From assembly GCA_037974965.1 (NCBI GenBank), contig JBBPFI010000002.1, positions 1,054,001 through 1,118,000 of the forward strand: 64,000 bases of DNA, given 5' to 3'. Shown here one piece after another: positions 32,493 to 44,399 of this stretch. Position 1 is the stretch's first letter. Every line of letters begins with the position of its first letter. The notes under the pieces were generated by a model. It had not been told where the DNA came from and did no database searches. It saw nothing but the letters and a program-made list of their open reading frames with translations. The position numbers and the translations under genes are program-made. This DNA comes from Dacryopinax spathularia (Eukaryota > Basidiomycota > Dacrymycetes > Dacrymycetales > Dacrymycetaceae).

Positions 32493-33711
32493 TCACGCGG
32501 TAGCCTCACCCGTGGCGACAGCAAGAGTGGTGCCAGCGGCCTTCGCCCGCTTCTTCATCATCTCCGTCGACTTAGCACCACGGAGACCACCGCCCCAATG
32601 CCTGCGCTGCTCCTCGTACTTGTCGGTGAAGTTGGCCTTGGCAGCCGAGACAAGGGTGGCGAGCTCCTTCTGGTCCTCGCTGCGGACATCATCGATGACA
32701 ACAACGGCGGCGGTCTTCTTGTGGACGAGCGTGCCGAGGCGGGACTTCTCCTTCACGATGACGTACGGGACACCCATCTTGCGGCAGAGGGCGGGCAGGA
32801 AGACGACGAGCTCGATCGGGTCAACATTGTCAGCAATGACGACGAGCTTCGCCTTCTTGGCCTCAATCAGGGCAACACAGTGATTCAGACCGTACTTCAG
32901 GAAGACGGGCTTCTTGTCGCCAGACTGTAACACTGTCAGTTCCCAATGGCCTACCTTAGCAGGAAGTTTTCATACCTTCTCCTCCTTCTTACCCTCAGCA
33001 GTGGCCTCAGCGAGCTGACGCAACCGCTCCCGCTTCTCAGTCTTGCTCTCCGGGCGGTACTTGTGCATGAGCTTGAACAGCTGCGTAGCGGTGTTCTTGT
33101 CGAGCGTGTGGGCGAACTGAGCGATTGCGGGAGGGACCTTCAGGCGCTGGTGGAGGATAACCTTCTGGCGCTGAAAACGGACATATTCCGGCCACCTGAC
33201 GAACCGGGTGAGGTCACGGGTAGGCTGGACGTTCTGGCCTAAGATGCGGGTGAGCGGTGAGCGATTCAGGATGGAGGATGTGCGCACCAATGCCGAAGTT
33301 TTTCGGCCGCGACTCAAAAAGAGGGTTCTTCTGAGTCTTGGTGGGCTTGCCACCCTTGGGGTACGGGGCCGCTGCGGGCTTCTTGCCGGAACCGGGCTTG
33401 TTGGCCTTGGGCTGGTCATTGAGAAAACAAAGCAAAGTCAGCGCCTGATGCGACAGTCTCGAGGGTGGGCCCGCTCGGGAGACAACGCAAGACGAGAGAT
33501 GCTCTGCACTCTAGCACCATGCACCTTGCGGTAGCAATGGTCCAGCATATCACAGTAGCTTCATTGCGAAGGCTCAATAAACGCAAATCTTGTCACGAAG
33601 ACAAATATTGCAGAGCACGACGCTCCGCAAGATCAAGCAGTCGACAGTGTGTCGTCGCATTGCTCATCGCCAGGTCGTAACCCAGGCGAGCCCGGGAGGT
33701 GCTCTTACCAT
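32493..33711 (-). CDS. RPL8: 60S ribosomal protein eL8 (L7a/L8)
   Basis: This is a predicted 273-residue large-subunit protein. Four exons: 33709-33711, 33288-33411, 32976-33238 and 32493-32924. The first exon supplies only the ATG; a GTAAGA donor follows directly, and the intron is about 297 bases, far longer than its neighbours. Exon 2 starts [15 protein letters not shown] and contains [14 protein letters not shown]. Exon 3 has [20 protein letters not shown] and [15 protein letters not shown]. Exon 4 holds the L7Ae fold ([41 protein letters not shown]). An isolated start codon before a long first intron is common in fungal ribosomal protein genes. Confidence 0.93.
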
Positions 33712-34015
33712 TTTCAAAACTGTCGGAGGAGGAGAGAAAGCCGGCGAGGAGAAGTGGGCGGACGGTGAGCAGACGACGACGAGCGACCACCGACTGACCA
33801 AATGTGGGACGGAAGCTTTTGGAGTTCGTCTATGGTCTGTGCGTCAACTTTAGGGTGAGCTCGGAGACACCGGAGCCGAAATATAAGTCACGCACATGAC
33901 ATTCCGCACCGCGCGTCAATGTCCCGTCGTCTTCGGTCTTCTTAGCTCACTCTCCTCTGAATACTGTCAACGTTCAGCATAACTTACAGTACGCTTCGCT
34001 TACCAGTTATCACAC
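33712..34015. promoter_or_regulatory. Divergent promoter region, eL8 / hypothetical gene
   Basis: 304 bp between two outward-reading starts. Pyrimidine-rich tracts and short AT islands occur; no specific element is claimed. Confidence 0.4.
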
Positions 34016-35103
34016 ATGCCACCAAAGGCGCGTTCGATTAACTGAGCTGTCCTGGAACTTGTCTATATTGCTTGTAGCGCCCACTCTCTCCCAAGCAAGG
34101 CGCTTGGGCTCATCTGGCTGAAGAGCGTAAGCAGAGAAGACTTGCCGCAATCAAAGAAGAGGAGCACTCGGTGTCAGATCGAAACAACATCACGAGGCAT
34201 GGGCATATGAAGGGAGTCAAAGGAAAGGAGAAGGAGAACATTCCTCTTCCGCCTCCGCCCAAGGTATATGCGGTGGCCGTCAGGTTATACAGCATATATG
34301 CGCTGACAAACGGGAGAAACCACCTGTTCTAGAGACGACACGGCGCTTCGTGAGCGCACTACAGGAACTGTCTGACTCTGACGATGCTACGATTATTCCT
34401 GGCACGCCACTCGAAATTCTGCTCTGGGCGTTATTGACTTGCTCGCGCCCCACTAGGACGTAGCACCTCCTTTGATCCTGTCGACTTCGCTCCTTCTTCT
34501 GATTCTGATCACCCTGCCTCTGATGCGCACGATGATGCTGGAGCTTCTCCGGGTTGTGAGGGTACTATGAAGGAAGCTGCTGATAAGGATGCTCGGAGCC
34601 CCACTTTTCTCGACTCATTTGCTGCCTATGTTGCACCCAAAGAAGCAGCAGTCTACTTGCGCTCGCAAGAGAAACTTAGGCATCTGTGGGAAGCTGGAAT
34701 CAAAATCGAAACTGTCGATGGTGCGGAAGGGCCGCTTCTCTCCATCCATGTACGTACGATCCTGTATGCATGACGTTGAAAGGACTCGACTTATGTCCTT
34801 AGGGCTGCCGTGACGTTGACGACGCGCAACGGACGATCAACGTCAGGCTTCTGCTACCGCAGCTCGGCGAAGGTCTCTAACAACGGGATCTAGGATTGGC
34901 CGAAACACGACAAGAAGCGCATACAGAATGCTCGCGTCTTCGTTGTCTCGAAAGACCGCCAGCTGAACGCGTACTCGGAAGAGATGATTGGTATCGTCTT
35001 CCCAGCCAAATATGGGCGCAACCCTTCGGGCGCCAAGCTTTATGTGTATCCCCCGGAAGATCGTGCTGCGGAAGAGAAAGCGTGGCGAGAGCTCTGGGAG
35101 TGA
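34016..35103 (+). CDS. Hypothetical multi-exon protein
   Basis: Coding character is clear but not every junction is settled. A likely start is MPPKARAWAHLAEERKQRR (34016, intron, then a basic helix) followed by the acidic/basic segment DRNNITRHGHMKGVKGKEKE and NIPLPPPPK. Further exons give KPPVLETTRRFVSALQELS, then SDSDDATIIPGTPLE. Another gives FDPVDFAPSSDSDHPASDAH and FLDSFAAYVAPKEAAVYLRS. After GCRDVDDAQRTIN a 52-base intron (branch CTAAC, acceptor before 34894) leads to DWPKHDKKRIQNARVFVVSK and IGIVFPAKYGRNPSGAKLYV, stop at 35101-35103. The phase between about 34430 and 34470 is unresolved. I recognise no domain. Confidence 0.5.
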
Positions 35104-35440
35104 AGCTTAGCTCCGTGCCACCTTGTGCTGTTGTATGATATTTGTGCTGTTCCGCTGCTCGATCGTCCTGCTGTAATTCACGCTGTCATCACCTTGTACC
35201 CAATATGAAAATGCTCTGTCGCCATGATGTTGCCCTCCGGAAGCATGTTAGGAGTGCAATTCAGCATGCCAATGCCGCACATCGCTGGAGAGATAAGACC
35301 GTCGCAGGATCCGCAGCCTGAATCGAACAATGTCGAACCAAGCTCCACGTTATATCCAAGCCAAAAAAGGTGTATTAGCTGTTACCCCACCGATAATTTA
35401 AAACAGTCAAACAAGAAAGAAGTTTGCCAGCCCCAGGATC
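35104..35440. other. Convergent intergenic region
   Basis: Between two facing stop codons. Nothing recognised beyond presumed 3' UTRs. Confidence 0.4.
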
Positions 35441-36650
35441 TCATGCATTCTTCCCCGGCGCCTCTCCACGGAGAACCTTCTCACCAGCCATGGGCATCGG
35501 CTCGCCCGTCCCGGCCCTATGGTGCGACTTCTCCTCTGTACCCACAGCAGGCTTCGTATGCAGGCCCAGGGCATGCTTCACATCCGAGCTATGCAGCAGA
35601 TTTGCGTACTTTGGTTCTACGTACAGGCCGCTGCAGGGAAAGGGTCAGCATACGTTCGCGGTGATGCAGGTTTGACGCACTTCGATTCTACCAGCAGCTT
35701 GCCTTCTAGGTCGTATATCTTTCCAGAGACGCTTGCTTTCCGACCTTTAACGTACTCTAATTTGGTTTCTATTACGATGAACTGAAGGACCAAAGTTAGG
35801 TACCAGCGATCTAAGGGTGGTGGCTGCGTACCTGGTCTGCGATGACGGGCGCGCGATAGTTGACCGTTAAGGTCGCCGTCACGCCAAGATGTGACGGAAG
35901 GTTCATGAAGGCCTGCACAGAGGTTGAGTATTATTCTAAAGAGAATCATAACACGCACCTGGCGTGCCAGCGCTTCATCGAGGAGCGTAGCCGTCAGCCC
36001 TCCATGGACGATCCCATCGTGCCCACACAAACCCCTCCCGACATGTATGAATATCTTCGCCTCCGTTTCGTCCTTCTTCGAGAACACCAGGGGAGGGATC
36101 GCCAGTCTTCCAGCGCCCCTCAGCGCCCCAGCAGTGAGCGAGTTCACAGCCCTCTCCCTCGGATAGTTCACATAAGGCCGAGCCTCGTAGTACTCCGCAT
36201 CGGGCCCTTGAGTCTTCTTCGTCAGCTCGACGACCTGAGGCAGGCTCATGAGCTGCTTTTCCAGCTTCTGGATCTGGGCGAGCGCTTCCGGAGAATCGGG
36301 CGGCGGAGGTGCGGGTGCCGGGCGTGGGGAGATGAGCTTGATCACCGAAGGCGGGAATGCACTGCCGAGCGCATATGAGCTAAGGGAGATAAATGCTCCA
36401 ACAGCTACGACATTCATTCCTCAGATTCGACGTATGCACGGGCGATGATACTGTACTCACCGAATGTCAACATTCCCGCACGCGCTCTCCGGCGCTGCAT
36501 ATATTCTGCCTGCACTCGCTGGTGTGCTTCTGCCTCCAACTGCGCCTGCTTTGCCGCCCCGCTGATAGTCGACGCATTTCTCCTTTGGCTACGAATGCAT
36601 GGCCGCAGCGATACGCCAGGGAATCGACGTGCTGCACGAGCAGCAAACAT
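35441..36650 (-). CDS. PaaI/THEM4-like thioesterase, probably mitochondrial
   Basis: This is a predicted 335-residue hot-dog fold acyl-CoA thioesterase. Five exons: 36461-36650, 35959-36404, 35832-35912, 35681-35781 and 35441-35630, in phase (336 codons with stop). The N-terminus MFAARAARRFPGVSLRPCIR is basic and Arg/Ala-rich, fitting a mitochondrial presequence. A single hydrophobic segment (AVGAFISLSSYALGSAF) follows. The catalytic region reads GHDGIVHGGLTATLLDEALAR, with the HGG..a..DE pattern, and TLTVNYRAPVIADQF gives the paired strand. The C-terminal extension (GLYVEPKYANLLHSSDVKHA) needs an intron ending CTGCAG at 35631; without it the frame stops early. Substrate is probably a medium- or long-chain acyl-CoA. 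Confidence 0.85.
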
Positions 36651-36855
36651 GGTCGGAGGCGAGTATCCGGGCTTGCTTCAGTTGCTAAAGTTGGCTACGA
36701 TGAAAGTAGGGGTTCTGACGCCCAAAGTTGCCGGTAATCACCGTCATTTCTTACATAAGCAGTTCTTTCGGCCACAGACGCGGTTCTTTCCGTTCCCGAC
36801 CCTCAGCAGGACGACCAACTCGCAGTTGAGCGTGCAACGACCAACAACAAGCACG
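36651..36855. promoter_or_regulatory. Short bidirectional promoter, thioesterase / mitochondrial bL36
   Basis: Only 205 bp separate two divergent start codons, both of genes predicted to act in mitochondria. The stretch must hold both promoters and 5' UTRs. Confidence 0.55.
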
Positions 36856-37166
36856 ATGTTCCGAACATTATTCTCAGTAACACGTCAGTTTGGCTCTCTC
36901 CGCGCCTTCCTCCGACCGTCGGCAGCGTCACGCTTACAACCGCCTATCTTCGTACACAACCATCCGCACGACCATGGTCATTCGCTCATCGCGCGGGGGA
37001 TGAAGGTCCGGTCAGCGATGAGGCTGTTTTGCGAGGGATGCCGTATGGTGAAGAGAAAGGGGAGGATATACGTGATTTGCAGCAAGGATCCAAAACATAA
37101 GCAGGTACGTGGCTTTTCCAGTCGTCACTGTTTCTAGGACTCATGGGCTCGCAGCGACAAGGATGA
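36856..37166 (+). CDS. RTC6: Mitochondrial ribosomal protein bL36m
   Basis: This is a predicted 86-residue mitochondrial large-subunit protein. Exon 36856-37104 joins a 12-base exon 37155-37166 across a 50-base intron, giving the conserved end NPKHKQRQG-like (DPKHKQRQG). The N-terminus MFRTLFSVTRQFGSLRAFLR is a typical import presequence. The bL36 core shows MKVRSAMRLFCEGCRMVKRK, then GRIYVICSKDPKHKQ. Of the zinc-ribbon ligands I see C..C (CEGC), C (ICS) and H (KHK), as in bacterial L36. Without splicing the frame would end in an unrelated VRGFSSRHCF. Confidence 0.92.
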
Positions 37167-37568
37167 AGCCTTGGACTCCTTCTCGCCTGGGTTTCCAAAC
37201 CTCTGTCATCCCTCCCATCATCGTATACCTTGCAAGGGACACCGAGGGGAGTGGGGTTTCTAGAGCAAAGGCGAATGTGGTGGGGAGATCAATGTTTTGG
37301 ATAGCCCTGCTCTCGGCCGCGACCGGCTGCGCCATCGTCTATTCCACCTGTACCAATAATATTCATTAAACGTGCTTCTATCCCCCTTACTATCACGCCT
37401 ACTGAGTGGCAAGCTCTGGATACGCGGCTATCGTGTACTTTTCGTCGTTCTTCAACCGCCCTTGTCTTTTTTGAGAGCAGCAGTAAACGGAAGCATTCCA
37501 GCGTTTGAATCGCGTTCTGAACGCGCTCCCAGTGCTGTTTCCCTCTCATCCTTAACCCGTACAGTATC
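37167..37568. other. Intergenic region
   Basis: Between bL36m and the Arg/Ser-rich gene, same strand. Holds a 3' UTR and a promoter; no further gene recognised. Confidence 0.4.
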
Positions 37569-38877
37569 ATGTCGAGTCGTCCTTACGACGATAGGGGAGG
37601 AACCCGCGAGAGCAGGGACAGAGCGGTCGAGCGTGAGCTGGACATCCGTCCTAGCCGATACCGGTACGAGGACGACTATAATGAAGAACGAGGTGAGCAA
37701 GCCCGACGTCTAGATGCTGTCACGAGTGCCTGACGCTGGTGCTGGCTGCTACCTTCGGCGATCATAACATGTTCCTTCCTATCCAATCTCGATCGCATGT
37801 GTTGTTGTTACAGCCGTAGATCGAGAAAGGTCACGAAACCACTCCTCGAGAGAAGATGATACCCTCGGAAAGGGTGGTTCGCGACGCAGCGGCACCGACT
37901 ACCATTCACCCGGCGACGACGATCACCGCGGTCGTTCCCGACATGGCGACGAAGATGAGTACACTCGTACCTCTTTGTCAAAGCGATCCAGAGAGGACAA
38001 GTGGACACACGATCGCTATAGTCATAGGCATGAAGAGGTACGCATCTTCGCTACACGAACGAGCCTCTTCTGACCTTGCAAGTATATGCACCTCTCGACC
38101 TGCAAACTCCATCGCTACGCAATATAGCCGACCTACTCATCCAGAGAAGCTCGTTCCTCTCGCAATGCCGACCTGAGCTCTCGTTCGGGAAGATCGACCC
38201 GTCGTTCGCCGTCACCTGCTCGTGACGACACTCGTCGAAGTCGAAGGAGGCCGGAGACACCGAGATACGATTCAGCTGAAGCAAGAGAACAACGGCCGCT
38301 CAATCCTTCGCATACGGTCCGTATAGCTCCCCGCTAGCTCTGCTTGCTGTGCTGACGTTTCAGGATTGCTTGACTGCACCGTGACTACTGCATACAGGAA
38401 GCTCGGTCCATCACTCCTTCGCCGTCGCCAACTCGCACAGCACCGATGCACTCTGACGACGACTCGGATTACGGGCAGCGTCGCTCCCGCTCACCTCGTC
38501 GTCGCGACGATGACCGGCAAAGGGAGCACAGACGCCGTCATCGAAGCGAATCACGCGACTCTCGTAGCCCTGACCGCCATAGAGAACGACGCCGCCGGTC
38601 TTCTCATGGAGATAAGGATGGCCGTAGAGACAAGGAGCGTGACGGCGAAAGAGAGCGGGAGAGGAGGAAGGAGAAGAAGAAGTCACGCGAAGATCGGGAG
38701 GAAAGACGCAGCGTCCTGACTGGAAAGAAAGTTCGTCCGTTCGGGTTCCTTGCTTGGCTCCTTCATATCTGATTGTTCGACTAGATCAAGCTCAAGGTCC
38801 ATAAGGACGCTGACGATATCGAGAGGGACAAGAAGCGAGAAGATCTGCTTCGGTTCCTAAATCAAGCCTATGACTGA
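37569..38877 (+). CDS. Arg/Ser-rich (RS/RE/RD) protein, probably RNA-processing related
   Basis: A multi-exon gene starts MSSRPYDDRGGTRESRDRAV. Exon 2 (to about 38038) is Asp/Arg/Ser-rich (ERSRNHSSREDDTLG, SLSKRSREDKWTHDRYSHRH). After an intron ending at 38125 it reads PTYSSREARSSRNADLSSRS, then RRSPSPARDDTRRSRRRPE. A further exon runs from about 38399 through SRSPRRRDDDRQREHRRRHR and a Lys/Glu/Arg block to LTGKK. The last exon encodes IKLKVHKDADDIERDKKRED and LLRFLNQAYD. The C-terminal GKKIKLKV..KD..R...LL.FLN block is the most conserved-looking part. RS repeats are typical of splicing factors, so a nuclear RNA-processing role is inferred, not shown. Confidence 0.7.
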
Positions 38878-39329
38878 ACGGGCTGTTCAGCCTCAAACCG
38901 CCCGAGTAACCGCCTTTTGGAGTGGATATGCCTTTCAGTTGCCAAATACCATCTTTTTGATCTTCCCGTTTTGACTCTCATATTACGTGCTATGCACGCG
39001 TGCTTGTCTCCCTGCGCGAGCCGTGAGCCCCTTGAGCGGCAGGGCAGAAAGGGCATGGCCTGTAGCGGCCCTGCCGCGCCAATCGTGTTGTTTTAATTGG
39101 CGCATTGGACAGCATACACTGTTCGTGCAAATGACTCGAATTTTGAGACCTTGCCGTTACGACGCGACGTTGCGTCTCCGTTTCTTCAGATCCGATGACT
39201 CCCGACCCTTGATGTGCCGAGCAACGCGGAGCCCCGGCCGCAATTATACCTCTTGGCGATGTTCCACTCTGAGGTCGAGTATTTAAGCTCAGCCTGAGTC
39301 CCACCATAACTGTCGCTATACGACCGGCC
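38878..39329. other. Intergenic region before the P450 array
   Basis: Boundary between the housekeeping block and the P450 array. No gene or repeat is recognised. Confidence 0.4.
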
Positions 39330-41249
39330 ATGGAGCCGTATATAGCGCTGCTGTGTGCTTTTCTGCTTTTCTTGGTTCTCAGGGCTGCCGAACGTCGGCT
39401 GAGCTCCGTACGGCATCTGCTTCGCCTCGGCTTCTAGTGCTCACCTAGTGAATTCCTCTCTGCAGGATGTCCCTGTTGTGGGGAGCCGACTCTTATTTGG
39501 ATATGTGACTGCTGCGAAAGCACTGGTCAAGAGCCACCGTTATTTGGATGAAGGCTACCAAAAGGTGCTGCTATACAACCCGTAACGTAGCGTTGCCGGA
39601 CTGATCATTCCGCGTCGAACAGTACAAGAACAGAACTTTTCAAATCCCCGGCTTTATCGTCTCCACATACTATGTCTCCAGCCCAGAACCCATTACGGAG
39701 ATCCGGAAAGCGCCGGAGCACACGCTTTCGTTCTGGGCTGAACTGGAGGAAGGGCAAGCGATGCGCTATACCTTTAGCCCGACTCTGGCAGATAACCCGT
39801 GGCACTTTGCGTTGATTCACAAGGCGTTGGCTGGATCCCGCGTCGATCATGTCCTTCCTGATATCTTTGAGGAGATGCGGTTCGCGTTTGACAAGGTCTT
39901 GAATGTACCTGAGAGTGGAGGTCAGTCGTCACGGGTGCACATAATATGCGCGATACTAACATAAACATCACAGGCAAGACGGTCGATTTCTACTCAAGCT
40001 TCTTGGAGATCCTCGTTCGCATCAACAACCGCATGATTGTAGGCCTACCCCTTTGTAGGTGTTTATGGAGCGTTGCTGCTCGTCCTTGACGATACGTCCA
40101 GGTCGCGACGATGGCTATACGGAGTACACGTGCAAGTTTCTGGAGAAGATAGCATATGCTGCACTGACGTTGGCTGTCCTTCCCGATTGGATAAAACCGT
40201 GAGTGAAGGATATCATACCACTTCAGATTGACTGAGCTAGGAGAACAGAGTTGCTGCACGTGCTCTGAGGGTGCATAGGACAGTCGAGAAGGGGGAACCG
40301 TACCTTGTGCCGCTCATACAAGAGCGACTGGACGCCGAATCAAAGCAGGGATTGGAGACTGTCGATAAGCCAGTCAGTCTCTTCTGTATTCGAAGCTCTG
40401 CGTTCTGCGCTAACAGTGGCCGGCAGGACGACTTCATCCAATGGCTCATCGATGCTGCCCCTCCAGACCAGAAAGAGCCTCGAGAGCTCGCAGTCAGAGT
40501 CCTAACGCTGAACATAGCCAGCACACACACAATCACCATGACGTTCACGCGAATCTTCTATGATCTCTTCACTCGGCCGGAATATATTGCTCCGCTTCGG
40601 GAGGAAGCTGCAACTGCGATCAAGGATAACGGGTGGTCGAAGGAAGCTTTGGAGGGAATGATCAAGATGGATAGCTTCTTCAAGGAGTCGATGCGTTATC
40701 GCGGAATCGGAATGAGTAGGTCACTCTTCCCTGCCTCGGAACTGGCAACACTGAGAGCACTGTCTTTCAGCGAGTCTCATGCGCAGGGTCAAACAACCCA
40801 TGCAGCTCTCAGATGGCACTGTCCTTCCTAAGGGGGCCAGTGTGGCTGCTAATGCTTGGAGCATACACCATGACCCGGACAGCTATCCAGATCCGGAGAA
40901 GTTTGACCCTTGGAGGTTCTCGAGGAAGGTGGAGCAGGGGGAGAGCGCGGCCCATCACGCATTTTGGACCGCAAGCAGCGAGTATTTGGTCTGGGGACAC
41001 GGGACACACGTTTGGTCAGTCATCCTGTTCTCCGTTCCTCTCCGTCTCGCTCACTCTGATTGCAGCGCCGGGCGCCATTTCGCAACCCAGGTCATGAAAG
41101 CCACACTGGCTTATATTCTATTGAACTTCGACTTCAAGCTGCCCGAAGGGGCCAAGCAACCGAGAGATGCAATATACCTCTCTGTCAGCATCATGCCTGA
41201 GATGAAGGGCAAGATTGAGTTCAGTCGACGGTCACCAGCTCAGGCCTAG
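39330..41249 (+). CDS. Cytochrome P450, array member 1
   Basis: Heme-thiolate monooxygenase, ER-anchored by MEPYIALLCAFLLFLVLRAA. Nine exons were read; the first two are 39330-39407 and 39466-39564. Landmarks are DVPVVGSRLLFGYV (proline hinge), DNPWHFALIHKAL (helix C), and VRINNRMIVGLPLCRDD. Next are ASTHTITMTF (I helix, with His before the usual Thr in place of an acid) and KESMR (ExxR). PEKFDPWRFSRK (PERF) and VWGHGTHVCAGRHFA (heme loop) follow. The codon of the heme-ligand Cys is split TG|C by an intron. The acid-less I helix and this landmark set resemble fungal ent-kaurene-oxidase-like P450s, but I do not assign a CYP family. It lacks the helix B-region intron found in the other six members. 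Confidence 0.9.
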
Positions 41250-42020
41250 TATGTGATCAAGTCCGACCACACAGTGGCTTCACGCGTCTATCTTATAAAC
41301 GCACGATACCAACACTCCTCATATGTATTGATAATCGCACCTGTCCACTGTACTGTAGCATCACTCCTCAAATTGAATTCCCCGAACCCCATTCAGGTCA
41401 CCCCTCTTGTCACCTACTGCGTTTGCGAGCTGGCATTGCTTGAGCGCGGTACAAGTCTGAGAATTGAATTTCTGCGTACAGGTCAATGTCCGTCGCGACG
41501 GGATATTTGTAACCCCGCGCGTGGTCTGTTGCGCGGCTCCGGTTCCCGGGGAGAATCCGTAACCCTGGGTGTTGTTTAGCGCCCATTCGTTTCATGCGCG
41601 GTCACCCGACTGCATTCCTCTTTCTAACCCTCTCGATCACGTTCGGCGATGCCCGTGTGTTTCCTGATATGTACCAAGGCTCGGTACAATGGGACTGCTC
41701 TCGAGCTGGCGCTGCTTCGCCTACTGTCAGGTGCTGAGCGACGTATCCGTGCATCACGGAAGCTCTTGGCGAATGCAAGATGCATACTTACTTTCTGAGA
41801 TGGTCGCCGGATGCAGCGAAGCATATGCCGCGGAATCCTTCACTTGCCTGTCACCGAGTCGTCTGATAACTACTGGTGTCGGTTACCTGGTCATATCTCT
41901 GATCCGCTTCACAAATGGGGACTCCGCGGATAGGCAGTCGCCAGGATGGTCTACAAGACGCACCGTCTGGACGGCGATGCTTGTTGATGCTGTACTACGT
42001 CTCTCTGCTTTGCGTCTAAC
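41250..42020. other. Intergenic region between P450 genes 1 and 2
   Basis: 770 bp with no recognised exon; presumed 3' UTR and promoter. Confidence 0.4.
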
Positions 42021-44019
42021 ATGCACGCCCTCCTCATCGTCAGCGGCTTCGTGATCCTTGCCTTCCTACTGCGTCGTGCTGTGGCTGCTCAATCCAAGCT
42101 GGTGTGCCAAGATCTCTGCCCGTTTGTGGAATCTGTTGCTGAGAACCGTTACAGGGCAATGTGCCAGCCGTGGGCAGCACAGTCCTCTTTGGCTATCCCA
42201 CAGCGTTTCGCACGACTCTCGGTGCACTACGTCCCCTACTACTCGAGGGCTACGCCAAATATCGAAATCGGCCCTTCCGGATCGCAGACCTGCGAGGATG
42301 GATCGTCTATATCTCATCGCCCGATATGATCCAGCAGCTGAGAAAGGCTCCTGACGATGTTGCCAGCTTCCAAGAGCAGGTCAATGAGGTAGATTGAGAC
42401 TCCGTTCATGAAGTAGTTCGATATATGCTGACTGGAGCAAAGCTACTCGCAATACCTTACACTATGGCGCCGAGCATCGCGAACGACCCCTGGCACAACG
42501 CCGTGGCACACAAGACATTGACATCCAACCTTGGTCCACTTGTGCCGGAGTTGTGGGACGAAGCGTGCGCGGCCTTCGACGACCAGATCGGTCCATTGAA
42601 GGCTGGCGGTGCGCGGTTTCCAGACCTTCCATGGGCCACGGCTGACGAGGGTTGTATAGAATGGAAAGCGCTCAATGCGCACGACCTCCTGCTAGACGTG
42701 GTCTGCCGAATCAGCAATCGGATGTTTGTCGGTCTTCCCTTGTGTATGCCTCGTATCATCCGCTCTGATGACGCGTCCTGACTGGGTTGGACAGGCAGGG
42801 ATAAGGTATACACCAAGATCAGCATCGATTACACCATCACGGTCATGCTCGCCTCATATGTTATCTCCGCATTCCCTGAATTTCTGAGACCGTACGTTGC
42901 CTGCACCATACATTGCATCTCTACTGACCAGTATGACAGACTCGTGAGTCGATACGTCAGTGGTGCGCCTGCAGCAACCAAAGGATTCGAGCGGTTCCTC
43001 GTACCCGTGATTGAGGACCGCCTGAAGAAAGAGAAGGAGCTGGGCGCAGCTTGGAGCGATAAGCCGGTATGTCTTTCGTAAAATCAACCTAGCTGGTTTG
43101 GTCTGATAGGGCGCTGCGGAAAGAACGATTTCCTCCAATGGTCCATCGATGCCGCACCACCCGAGCAGAAGACAGCGAAAGAGCTGACGCTGAGGATGAT
43201 GGTCATGAACTTTGCGGCGATCCACACGAGCACATCGGTACGTTCGCTGGCTATGTGGCGTGCGAGGTCATTCATGCTGACTTAATGAGCAGACCTTCAC
43301 AAACGTCCTGTACAACCTTGCCATGCACCCCGAATACGCGCAAGTCCTGAGAGAGGAAGCGCAGCAGGTGCAGGAGAAATATGGGGATGTATGGACGAAA
43401 GAGGCGGTTGCCGAGCTGGTTCGTATCGAGAGCTTTATCAAGGAAACCATGCGCTACCAGGGGATTATGCTCGGTACGCGCCGTTCTGCTCCTGCTGTCT
43501 GACCTCTATATATGTGGCTCATCATACCAAATAGCTTCGATGCAACGGCGCATACTACGACCTCTCACCTTCTCAGACGGAACAACTCTTCCGGCGGGCG
43601 TCGACGTAGCCGCTAATCTGTGGGCCGTGCATCACGATCCTGCGATATATGAAGATCCGTGGTCATTCAAGCCATGGCGGTTCTCGGGCGATGTGAACGG
43701 AACATCTGAAAAGGAAGGCGGCGTTAAGAGAGGAGGACTGACGGTTGCCACGTCGGAATGGCTCGCTTGGGGCCATGGCGCGCATGTCTGGTCAGAGGAC
43801 TTCCTCCCGCACCAACCATCCCGAGGCTGACAGTGACAACACAGCCCTGGAAGGCATTTCGCAGCATTGGAATTCAAGCTTATGCTTGCTTGTCTTGTCC
43901 TAGGATATGACCTGAAGATGGAGGCTGGTCTGCAACCGAAGGAAACGGTGATGGGCAATACGATTATACCAGATGGGAAAGCGAAGGTCCTATTTAAGAA
44001 GAGGCAGACGGCAGCTTAG
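42021..44019 (+). CDS. Cytochrome P450, array member 2
   Basis: Ten exons were read. The anchor is MHALLIVSGFVILAFLLRRA, then GNVPAVGSTVLFGYP. DPWHNAVAHKTL marks helix C and ISNRMFVGLPLC precedes an intron before CRDK. NFAAIHTSTS is the I helix, interrupted by an intron shared only with member 3. KETMR is the ExxR; FKPWRFSG fills the PERF position. WLAWGHGAHVCPGRHFAA is the heme loop, the Cys codon split by an intron. An acidic/Gly insertion lies between PERF and heme loop (GDVNGTSEKEGGVKRGG). All landmarks are present and the gene looks functional. Substrate unknown. Confidence 0.88.
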
Positions 44020-44399
44020 AGGTCGATCTCATACTTGGGATTTATGAATTGACATATTTTGTCGTATGTGGTTCCAGGCGCCAGAGGAACTGTGTCGCCC
44101 CCAGGAAATGTGCCCAAATAAGCGCTGTCAGATCCGGGATATGGGAGCCAATCAGAAGTAGCTTGCTTCCTATTCAAATGTTCACGTTGTTATCAGCCGT
44201 TCAGGGACGGCGTACCATGTGGACCGCCCTGAACATCGTCATGCTCCCAAAGTCGGTCCATGCGATGCGGGGGCGTACAAGCCTCAAAAATAAAGCCCAA
44301 CTTGTTCTCCTAGTCCAAGACTCAGACGTGTGGGCTACATTGGACCGCACAACGACCCAAGACAAAAGACTGCGAGGACTGAAATAGCGGTATTGAGAG
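44020..44399. other. Intergenic region between P450 genes 2 and 3
   Basis: 380 bp; nothing recognised beyond UTR and promoter sequence. Confidence 0.4.

Noticed and set aside
37109-37369. 86-residue frame with a hydrophobic end after bL36m
   Set aside because: It starts inside the intron and last exon of bL36m and has no family resemblance.
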